Assembly: GCF_000346295.1 (NCBI RefSeq) | Contig: NZ_ANOG01000538.1 | Coordinates: forward strand, 1 to 34,780 | Length of the DNA stretch: 34,780 bases | DNA from: Rhodopirellula maiorica SM1 | GTDB lineage: Bacteria > Planctomycetota > Planctomycetia > Pirellulales > Pirellulaceae | Direction of reading: 5' to 3' | Shown here: positions 23,898-30,260 of the stretch, in pieces | Numbering within the stretch: the first letter of the stretch is position 1 | Layout of the letters: each line of letters opens with the position of its first letter | Translations under genes and position numbers: made by a program | Notes under the pieces: model-generated | Database searches by the model: none | What the model was told of the DNA's origin: nothing | What the model saw: the letters and a program-made list of their open reading frames with translations, nothing else

Positions 23898-25852
23898 AAG
23901 TCGGTCTCCATAAGATCAAGGACCGACTTGCCCCGACAGGCTTCGAGCCGATCACGGATGCGAGGGTCGTTCCAGAAACGAGGTAGGATGCGTGGCGGTG
24001 TGATGATTCCACGTCGCCGCAGCTCTTGCACGTACGGCACGTGTTGCAGGCCAATCTTGCCGACATACAGCGGTTCAATTTCATGACCTGCTGCCAAATA
24101 GTCGAGCAAATCACGCAGCCCACGTAGATAAATCAGGTCCTTGGTGTAGCCGCCACCGCGGTACACCCGAAGTGTGGTGGTAAAGGCTGTATGAGGAGCA
24201 AATCGATGTTTTTTATGTAGCAAGCGAAACGTTTCGACAAACGACTTTCCTCTGGTCATCGAATCGACCGCGATCACTCGCGCCGCAAGTGTTCGCAATC
24301 GACGTTTCGTCAATCCACCACAAAGGTATTCCGCTAATACGGCCAAGCCTTCTTGTAATTCCTCGTAGCCCGCCAAACCTGCGTACAGTTGTTGAAACGG
24401 TTGGCAGCGACCATTGAAATAGGTCAGCAGATGGGTGCCGATCTCGTGATGAAGTAAGGATTCGACTCGTTTTTTTGCCAGTTTGATCTTGCTGGAAATC
24501 AACAACCGGTCTTGCGAGACCATGATTCCCGAGGCGATGGAATCGGATACCTGCACGGAGGCCGTAAACTCGTTCATCTTGGTGTGATAGTAGTCGATTT
24601 CGTCATGAGCTCGCTGAATGATTTCCGTGCTGGCCATACAGCGGGTCGACTTGGGTTTGCTGCTTGAGTTCGGCTGGATCGTGCGCAGGATGTCGTTCGC
24701 CAACGTGATCAGTTCGGTCTCGGGGCGACCATACAGTTGCAGACTCGTGCTCAGAAACGGCGATGGATGCGAAAATGGTTTTGACTTTTCGGGTTGGTCG
24801 AGATCACGTAAGGCAGTGAGTTGGCGATCCACCTCGTTTTGTTTCTCCCAAAAAAGGTGAGCCAGCGTGGGATCTTCAACGCGTTCAATTTCAATATCAA
24901 ACAAACGGCGTTTCAGTATGTTGGGGTGGTAGGGCAGCGGGCGGTAATACAATGTGGGCAATTCGCGATAGCCGCTGGCGTGAAACTGCTGCCAAGCTTC
25001 GTCTGCATTGGTCGGAGTGACTTGCAGCAAAAAGTCGAACGATTCGGAAACGCTACAAAGTTGTTGGTCGATTAATCGCGTCGCTTTGACAAGGGACGAG
25101 GGGCCAAGCGATTCGAAATGCACTTTGGCCGATGGGTCATGGCTGCCAGTAAATTCCGCAATCGTTTTGCGAAGGGCGATTGCCAATTGGCGACGGAACG
25201 ATTGCAGGACAACAGGATAAAGTGATCCGTTGCGAGGATCGCGATACACCGGTTTTACCGCGATGCCGATCGAGCAACATCCTGCGTTGGCGTCGCTGTT
25301 GCACTCGGGGGCGAGCGATGCGATGTCGGGTGGGCCGACAATCGCATCACTTCGCTCGGCGACGGTGCCGCGGCGTCCGTGTACCGAAATCTCTTGCAGA
25401 GAATTCCGCAGCACTTCCATCGTCGATGGCAACGCGTCCAGGTCGGGTGAGACTATTTCAAATCCCTGCCGCGAAGGGTTTGCCGTCTTGGAATCGCCTG
25501 AGCTCCAGATCTCAACGAACAGGAACGTGCCAAAGTGTTCCTGCATGATGCCTCGCACGGCCGTGGTCAAGCTCATCAACCCCGAGTGATATTGTGGATC
25601 AGCCGATGCAAATAGATAGGCCGCCTCGGTCGTCACCAACTCACGCGTACCCGCATCCTCACGATCGACCGGTGAGCGATAAACACATAGAAAGGGAAGC
25701 TGGCGGTCGAATTTTAAACGGCCATCTCCGGGCAACGTCCGACGCACCCGATCATTTTTTGACAACCGGGCGCATACAGAATCCGCAATCGCGTCGAATT
25801 CCGATTCGATTGGGTCGTGTCTCGTTTGCGGTGACGTGCTGGATGGTTTCAC
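23894..25852 (-). CDS. QEGLA-motif / DUF1704 protein (zinc metallopeptidase-like)
   Basis: The product has 652 residues from a GTG at 25852, with GAGG 5 bases upstream; the GTG overlaps the upstream TGA in GTGA. It belongs to the DUF1704/TIGR02421 family, often labelled flavohemoglobin expression-modulating QEGLA protein. The C-terminal half carries HHEIGTH (HExxxH: H469, E470, H474) and, about 30 residues later, ELQEGLAVLAEY (500-504), the expected extra ligand region. Eukaryotic relatives (MATCAP) are zinc peptidases that remove C-terminal tyrosine from tubulin, so a carboxypeptidase activity is plausible. The N-terminal half has no recognised domain beyond the family. No signal peptide or membrane helix was seen. 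It sits in the middle of the three-gene operon. Confidence 0.88.
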   Translation of the reverse strand: MKPSSTSPQTRHDPIESEFDAIADSVCARLSKNDRVRRTLPGDGRLKFDRQLPFLCVYRSPVDREDAGTRELVTTEAAYLFASADPQYHSGLMSLTTAVRGIMQEHFGTFLFVEIWSSGDSKTANPSRQGFEIVSPDLDALPSTMEVLRNSLQEISVHGRRGTVAERSDAIVGPPDIASLAPECNSDANAGCCSIGIAVKPVYRDPRNGSLYPVVLQSFRRQLAIALRKTIAEFTGSHDPSAKVHFESLGPSSLVKATRLIDQQLCSVSESFDFLLQVTPTNADEAWQQFHASGYRELPTLYYRPLPYHPNILKRRLFDIEIERVEDPTLAHLFWEKQNEVDRQLTALRDLDQPEKSKPFSHPSPFLSTSLQLYGRPETELITLANDILRTIQPNSSSKPKSTRCMASTEIIQRAHDEIDYYHTKMNEFTASVQVSDSIASGIMVSQDRLLISSKIKLAKKRVESLLHHEIGTHLLTYFNGRCQPFQQLYAGLAGYEELQEGLAVLAEYLCGGLTKRRLRTLAARVIAVDSMTRGKSFVETFRLLHKKHRFAPHTAFTTTLRVYRGGGYTKDLIYLRGLRDLLDYLAAGHEIEPLYVGKIGLQHVPYVQELRRRGIITPPRILPRFWNDPRIRDRLEACRGKSVLDLMETDL

Positions 25853-26634
25853 AGTTGCCTCAATGCTGTTTGGACGCCTGGCAACGTGGACTCTAACGCT
25901 TTGTAGATACACTCCACCTCGTCGGGGTCGGCTTCGCCTTCCCATTCATCCATGAAAAACTTTTTGAACTCGATCGCGATGGCGCAAGCTTGCTCGGGAA
26001 AGGTCGAGTGAATCCACTCGCCAAAATAGCCACCTTGAAATTTGACGTTTTCGCGAACATCCAACTTGCGACCATTAAAATCATACGCTCGCAGTTCGGT
26101 GATAAAGCGGTCGACGACCGGTGCCCAGAACTGGCGATCCATCGTCCCTGTGCCGATGTTGACCTCGGGGTTGGTTTGTGGGTCGGCGGGCGGTGCATCG
26201 GCGCCGTCGCGGCGATGGTTGTAAGTGTGTAAATCATAGACGACGACGCGGCCATATTCTTCGATTAGTTCACGCAGCAGTGTTTCGACGTCTTGATAGA
26301 ATTCATCGTATTCACGCAGCGACGCTTCGATCATTTTCGGGTCCGGTGGTGTGTCCCAAACCTCCATGCCCCATGCGTCGGCAGGCGTTTCGTAGACAGC
26401 CTTGTCGCGCGGACGGTTCAGGTCCACTTCGAAACGTGAACGCAGACCGACGATTTGAGTCTTGGCAATTTGCGTCCATTCACCGGTGACCGGATCTTCT
26501 TCTCGCTGCTGTTCGTCTTCGTCGATCGCCAACCGCTGCTCGACGCTGCGGCGGGTGTCGTGCCCGTTGTGAATCGCGGCGGCCACGATGGGGCTAGGTC
26601 CTCGCTGGAATATGCAATGAGGGTGAAGTGCCAC
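25849..26634 (-). CDS. N-formylglutamate amidohydrolase-like protein
   Basis: The product has 261 residues from a GTG at 26634 with GGGAG upstream; the open frame continues to 26799 but that part is not family-like. Conserved blocks are VAAAIHNGHDTR, RSRFEVDLNRPRDKAVY, VVVYDLHTYNHRRDG, NPEVNIGTGTMDRQ, DVRENVKFQGGYFG and AIEFKKFFMDEW, matching the COG3931-type branch of the N-formylglutamate amidohydrolase family. Metal-dependent hydrolysis of an N-acylated glutamate or similar compound is expected. No histidine-degradation genes are present, so the classical Hut role is unlikely. First gene of a three-gene operon with 4-base overlaps. Confidence 0.87.
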   Translation of the reverse strand: MALHPHCIFQRGPSPIVAAAIHNGHDTRRSVEQRLAIDEDEQQREEDPVTGEWTQIAKTQIVGLRSRFEVDLNRPRDKAVYETPADAWGMEVWDTPPDPKMIEASLREYDEFYQDVETLLRELIEEYGRVVVYDLHTYNHRRDGADAPPADPQTNPEVNIGTGTMDRQFWAPVVDRFITELRAYDFNGRKLDVRENVKFQGGYFGEWIHSTFPEQACAIAIEFKKFFMDEWEGEADPDEVECIYKALESTLPGVQTALRQL

Positions 26635-27031
26635 AGGGGATCTCCCTTCGATTAACGAGGAAACAGGAAACACAAAGAAACAGGAACGGTAAGCGGACCG
26701 ACAGGTTCGTGAGAGCGAAAGTGGCAAATGCTGTACCACTTGCAATCGTCTTGTTGAGCTAGGCTGACTTGGAATCGGCAATGACCGCTTGCGTTGCACA
26801 TGGTAGCGGTGGATGTCGCTCCGCTGCCTGCTGTGAGATCACGTTGGCAGCTTTGCGGTCAAAACGAGCTGTCCGGTACACGGTTTTCCAGTAAAACCGG
26901 GCTCGGCACACCGTTTGCCTTTCTTGGGTTGGTTGGATTGTCGACACGCAGAACCGTGTTTGTTGCAATCACGACGCTTCGTTTCTTTCGGAGCGTCCCG
27001 AACCAAAACTAGCCTTTAACCGGAGCCTGCC
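26635..27031. promoter_or_regulatory. Divergent intergenic region upstream of the amidohydrolase operon and the DUF2383 gene
   Basis: This 397-base stretch has no supported gene. It contains two direct copies of GAAACAGGAA (26660-26669 and 26677-26686, 17 bases apart), 26 to 52 bases before the operon's GTG. It also holds a hairpin just before the DUF2383 gene, with arms GACGCTTCG (26973-26981) and CGGAGCGTC (26989-26997), a 7-base T/C-rich loop and one G-U pair. Promoters for both directions should lie here. Confidence 0.5.
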
Positions 27032-27502
27032 ATGAGTCTTGAAACAAAGCAAACTCTTAGCGAAGCCACTGTCAAGAAACTTCAAAAGCTGATCCGTGCC
27101 AATATTGATTCCTATGACGGGTTTCGTGAATCCGCAGAAGAGCTAAGTGATAAAAAGCTCGCGACGCTGTTCCGCGAAATCGCTAACGAGCGATCCGCAC
27201 TTGCTACAGAATTGCAGAACTACGTCGAATGGAATGGCGAAGAGGCCGAAGACGATGGATCGGCAACGGCCGGTGTCCATCGCGCGTGGATCAACGTTCG
27301 CAGCAAGCTCAATGGGGGCGATCCCTACGTGATTTTGATCGAAGCCGAACGCGGCGAAGATCATATCAAGAATGCGTATGAAGAGGTGCTCAAGGATACC
27401 GCCGGCAGCGCGATGAACGATGTGTTGTTGTCGCAATACACCGTGGTCAAAGCGGGGCATGACAAGGTCCGCGATCTTCGTGACGCGTACAAGAACAAAT
27501 AA
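27032..27502 (+). CDS. PA2169/DUF2383 family four-helix-bundle protein
   Basis: This 156-residue ferritin-like, four-helix protein belongs to the PA2169/DUF2383 family. Landmarks are LIRANIDSYDGFRESAEELS (about 22-41), the FREIANERSALATELQ helix, GVHRAWINVRSKLNGGDPY (about 80-98), then EAERGEDHIKNAYEEVLKD. Members are soluble stress-associated proteins, with ferritin-like folds predicted; function unknown. CGGAG at 27021-27025 is a clear ribosome site. It opens the small stress-protein island on the plus strand. Confidence 0.87.
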   Translation: MSLETKQTLSEATVKKLQKLIRANIDSYDGFRESAEELSDKKLATLFREIANERSALATELQNYVEWNGEEAEDDGSATAGVHRAWINVRSKLNGGDPYVILIEAERGEDHIKNAYEEVLKDTAGSAMNDVLLSQYTVVKAGHDKVRDLRDAYKNK

Positions 27503-27515
27503 ACGATCTCGCCTG

Positions 27516-27590
27516 CTGGGCTAACGGCTCCGTTATCCAGTTTGGGTTGTCATTTGAACTATCTCTGGAACAGCGGAGCCTGCTGTTCAG
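27516..27590 (+). promoter_or_regulatory. Paired hairpins with complementary loops between the DUF2383 and DUF3309 genes
   Basis: Hairpin one pairs CTGG...TAACGG with CCGTTA...CCAG (27516-27540) and is followed by TTT, so it may act as a weak terminator for the DUF2383 gene. Hairpin two pairs GAACAGC with GCTGTTC (about 27565-27590). The central GGCTCCG of the first (27526-27532) is the exact complement of CGGAGCC in the loop of the second (27574-27580). CAGCGGAG also recurs at 27637-27644, as the ribosome site of the DUF3309 gene. Confidence 0.4.
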
Positions 27591-27648
27591 CCTCTTCGCT
27601 GCAGTGCTCAGTGGAGGTGCCAAGTAGAGAAAAGCCCAGCGGAGAATC

Positions 27649-27804
27649 GTGTTGTACACCCTGTTGCTAATCCTATTGATCCTACTGCTTATCGGGGCGC
27701 TTCCTGCATGGCCGCACTCGAGAACTTGGGGGTACGCCCCCAGCGGAGCACTGACGTTGATTGTCATCATCGTGTTGGTGCTGCTGTTGATGGGGTATCT
27801 GTAG
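27649..27804 (+). CDS. DUF3309 small membrane protein
   Basis: The 51-residue protein starts at a GTG with GGAG at 27641-27644 just upstream. Two hydrophobic helices flank the conserved centre GALPAWPHSRTWGYAPSG, the hallmark of DUF3309 (GALPxWPHSxxWGYxPSG). It is widespread among bacteria as a tiny inner-membrane protein of unknown function, often near stress genes. It is too short for many gene finders and uses a non-ATG start. Its neighbours on the same strand are the DUF2383 and lipoprotein genes. Confidence 0.9.
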   Translation: MLYTLLLILLILLLIGALPAWPHSRTWGYAPSGALTLIVIIVLVLLLMGYL

Positions 27805-27900
27805 AGGCTATCGGCTAGGTTGGTCGGCTAGGTCGATCGATGGGGGCCATATCATGCTTTGCTTTTTTTCAAATCTTAATCACAAATTGCTAGGTCATTT

Positions 27901-28080
27901 ATGAAGATGCTTTCTCAATCGACGTGGTCGCTACTGGCTACCGGGATGCTGCTGGCAGGATTTACGATCGTTGGCTGTGACAACAAGGAAACACTGTTGG
28001 ATGTCGACACACCTGATGGTGGCGTCGAAGTCGAGCGGTCACTCGATACCGGAGAAGTTACTGTCGACGTGGATGAATAG
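27901..28080 (+). CDS. Small lipoprotein
   Basis: The 59-residue product has a lipoprotein signal peptide: positive start MKML, hydrophobic core with LLATGMLLAGFTIV, and lipobox IVGC, giving a cysteine at about residue 26. The mature part is only about 34 residues, acidic and Val/Asp-rich (DVDTPDGGVEVERS, then EVTVDVDE). It would be anchored in the inner or outer membrane. No homologous domain is recognised. Such mini-lipoproteins are frequent in planctomycetes. It is followed by an intrinsic terminator at 28149-28184. The ribosome site (AGGT) is weak. Confidence 0.72.
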   Translation: MKMLSQSTWSLLATGMLLAGFTIVGCDNKETLLDVDTPDGGVEVERSLDTGEVTVDVDE

Positions 28081-28148
28081 CTGTCGAGCTGTCGTCCTCA
28101 GCTCGAAGCGATTGGAATCGCCATCGCAAACGAATGAAACCAGCCACA

Positions 28149-28184
28149 CAGGCAGCAGCCCTCGTCGGGGATGCTGCCTGTTTT
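28149..28184 (+). terminator. Intrinsic terminator after the small lipoprotein gene
   Basis: CAGGCAGCA (28149-28157) pairs with TGCTGCCTG (28172-28180), with additional CCC/GGG pairing inside, followed directly by TTTT (28181-28184). It lies 69 bases after the lipoprotein stop codon. Confidence 0.8.
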
Positions 28185-28280
28185 CGTTGTCACGGTAATT
28201 TGCAGTTTTAAGCTGGCATTCAACGACGCCGACGCGATGCATTTTGGCCCGGCAAATGCAGTTGTCGTGGCTGTTGGATG

Positions 28281-28302
28281 AGCCCGTAGAAGGGCTGTTT
28301 TT
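28281..28302 (+). terminator. Second terminator-like hairpin in the csbD leader
   Basis: AGCCC (28281-28285) pairs with GGGCT (28292-28296) across a 6-base loop, followed by G and five T. It ends 30 bases before the csbD ATG. It may end a short transcript begun after the first terminator, or act as an attenuator of csbD. Confidence 0.55.
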
Positions 28303-28331
28303 GCATAACTGAAAATAAGGGAGATATTGAA

Positions 28332-28535
28332 ATGAATTGGGATCAAATACAAGGAAAATGGAAGCAAGCCAAGGGACAGGTCAAACAGCGTTGGGGCGAT
28401 CTCACCGATGATGACCTGGACCGCGTCGACGGCAAACGCGAAGAATTGGTCGGCCGCGTGCAAGAGCGATATGGTGTCGCTCGAGACGAGGCTGAACGGC
28501 AAGTGCAAGAGTTTGAATCCTCTTGCAATTGCTAA
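28332..28535 (+). CDS. CsbD family stress protein
   Basis: The 67-residue product matches the CsbD family throughout: MNWDQIQGKWKQAKGQVKQR, then WGDLTDDDLDRVDGKREELV and GRVQERYGVARDEAERQV. CsbD-like proteins are small, hydrophilic, abundant general-stress proteins (sigma-B dependent in Bacillus); the molecular role is unknown. GGGAG lies upstream of the ATG. The C-terminus ends with CNC, an unusual pair of cysteines. Two terminator-like hairpins precede it. Confidence 0.93.
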   Translation: MNWDQIQGKWKQAKGQVKQRWGDLTDDDLDRVDGKREELVGRVQERYGVARDEAERQVQEFESSCNC

Positions 28536-28559
28536 GGCGTGACAGACCAAGGCGAGTGT

Positions 28560-28615
28560 GACGCTCCCTCGATTTCTGAGGTCCTTTTGAGCGATCTCGA
28601 TCTCGAAGGAGCGTC
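28560..28615. repeat. Inverted repeat downstream of csbD
   Basis: GACGCTCC (28560-28567) and GGAGCGTC (28608-28615) are perfect inverted copies, extended inward by TCGA/TCGA after one mismatch. The enclosed 30 bases contain further short dyads. It starts 24 bases after the csbD stop. No T-tract follows, so it may be an RNA-stability structure rather than a terminator. Confidence 0.5.
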
Positions 28616-28750
28616 TGTGGGAGGTCATGGAAATGTGAGAACGACGAAGATGACGAAGGAATGGGAGAGGTTTGCGGTGATAGCACCACATCATGCATCG
28701 CGTGCCTCTGAAATAAGCAAACACCACCGAGCTCGCTATGAGAGATGAAC

Positions 28751-29119
28751 ATGAATGAGACAAAACCAAGTGAAGAAACGAACCCTGAAATCGAAGCGCA
28801 TCTGAACGAAATCGCCAAAATCTGTTGTCGATCGTTAGCGGGCGAAAGTGACGCGGAGATGGACCGTATCGAAAATCTGTTGAAGTCGCTGTTGATGAGC
28901 GGGTATGTCGGGAAAAAACACCGTTCGTTCCAAGTTGACTTGGAAACCCGAGTCAAAGACCAGTGCCGCGATTGTGCCATGCATCGTGGCGGTGCGTTAT
29001 CATCAATGTCGGAGAAACTTGCAAAGAAGTTTGCTGATCTCACTCGCTGGGAATCGAGAACTCCGAGTGACGCTTCGCCAGCCAAGCCGGCTAACATCAG
29101 TTCGGCGACTGACGCCTAG
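28751..29119 (+). CDS. Hypothetical small protein with CxxC motif
   Basis: The product has 122 residues from the ATG at 28751, six bases after GAGAG; an in-frame ATG at 28745 is the alternative. It is not recognised. The N-terminal half is acidic and helical ([17 protein letters not shown], then [12 protein letters not shown]). A centre rich in basic residues is followed by DQCRDCAMH, a CxxC with a nearby His that could bind a metal or be redox active. The C-terminus is Ser/Pro/Ala-rich and probably disordered. It has no signal peptide or membrane helix. It lies between csbD and dodecin in the stress island. Confidence 0.6.
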   Translation: MNETKPSEETNPEIEAHLNEIAKICCRSLAGESDAEMDRIENLLKSLLMSGYVGKKHRSFQVDLETRVKDQCRDCAMHRGGALSSMSEKLAKKFADLTRWESRTPSDASPAKPANISSATDA

Positions 29120-29294
29120 GTCAGCTTTTCGATCTCGTTTTTGCTCGCTTACGGGGGCACGCAAGCGATATACTGAACGTCACCGCTGCGGCAGGCCCGT
29201 GGTGGTCTCGTCGCCGGCGTTGCAGCCTCGCAATTGCATCGCTGGGCTTGCATCGCTGCGTGCTGTTTTTACCATCTCAACCCGAGCAAACGAC

Positions 29295-29504
29295 ATGTCC
29301 AATCACATCTACAAAAAGATCGAGCTGACCGGGACCTCCACGACCTCGATCGAAGACGCTGTGAACAACGCGATTAGCCGAGCCGCAAAGACGGTCAAGG
29401 AGCTTCGTTGGTTCGAGGTGATCGAGACACGGGGCGACATCGCCGAAGGCAAAGTGTCGCATTGGCAAGTCACGATCAAGGTCGGATTCACGCTTGACGA
29501 CTAG
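29295..29504 (+). CDS. Dodecin (flavin-binding)
   Basis: The product has 69 residues from the ATG at 29295. It aligns end to end with bacterial dodecins: [45 protein letters not shown] and [17 protein letters not shown]39 and Q58 correspond to the flavin-stacking and flavin-contacting residues of the family. Dodecins form hollow dodecamers that store or buffer FMN/riboflavin and limit flavin-driven oxidative damage. The longer open frame from 28905 overlaps the previous gene and is not used. Confidence 0.95.
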   Translation: MSNHIYKKIELTGTSTTSIEDAVNNAISRAAKTVKELRWFEVIETRGDIAEGKVSHWQVTIKVGFTLDD

Positions 29505-29639
29505 GGTTAGCGGTAATCGACGATAGCCAGCTAGTCTAATTGCGAAGTGGCGCGTTAGGATGCGGATTGACTCGGCCATGCCCGGATCGACTTTGCCCGA
29601 AACAGTCTCTGTTTACCCAAGACGGAAAATAAGAAGAAA

Positions 29640-30155
29640 ATGTCATCGCATCATCAAGTCACCGACGCCCTGAATGAACAACTGTCCTGCGAATTGGGGT
29701 CATGGTATTCCTATTTGGCCCTCAGCGCTTGGTGTGACCGGCAGCAATTGACCGGGTGCGCCGGTTGGCTTCGTGCTCAAGCTCAAGAAGAGTACACCCA
29801 TGCCATGAAAATTTATGACTTCCTGCTCGCACGCGATGTCGAAGTGAAGTTCACTCAAGTCGATCCGCCGCGGCAAGAATTTGCCAATATTGTCGAGATT
29901 TTCGAGTGGGCGCTCAAGCAAGAACAAGAGAACACCGCACGTATCGATGCGCTGTTCCAGCTTGCCATGGAACAGAAAGCGTTTGCGTCGTTGGTAGAAT
30001 TGCAGTGGTTCATCACCGAACAAGTCGAAGAAGAACAATCGGCTCGCGCCAATCTGGCTCGGATCAAGATGGTTGCCAACGATCCAGCAGCGATCTTGGA
30101 TTTCGACAACATGCTCGGCGAACGCAATCTGCCACTCGACACGTCGCCTCGCTAG
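29640..30155 (+). CDS. Ferritin (FtnA-type, non-haem)
   Basis: The 171-residue product is a bacterial ferritin that forms a 24-mer iron store in the cytoplasm. Ferroxidase residues match E. coli FtnA: E18, E51 and H54 (in EEYTHAMK), E95 (in KQEQENTARI), E127/Q128 and E130-E131 (in FITEQVEEEQ). No haem-binding Met of the bacterioferritin type is evident at the usual place. It lies 135 bases after dodecin, reads in the same direction and precedes the hyp genes. Together with Dps it gives this region two iron-sequestering proteins. Confidence 0.94.
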   Translation: MSSHHQVTDALNEQLSCELGSWYSYLALSAWCDRQQLTGCAGWLRAQAQEEYTHAMKIYDFLLARDVEVKFTQVDPPRQEFANIVEIFEWALKQEQENTARIDALFQLAMEQKAFASLVELQWFITEQVEEEQSARANLARIKMVANDPAAILDFDNMLGERNLPLDTSPR

Positions 30156-30260
30156 GTTACGGCGGAGTTGCGTTGGGCTCGGCAGGCGTGCTTAGCGGAC
30201 GAGAGCTTAGCTGCAGCAGAACAAACTTGTCTGCGTCGGCGATATTGTTGAGGGGCCTCT

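Noticed and set aside
28098-29097. Overlapping long minus-strand open frames
   Set aside because: They lie opposite csbD and the CxxC protein gene; Ser/Arg-rich shadow translation.
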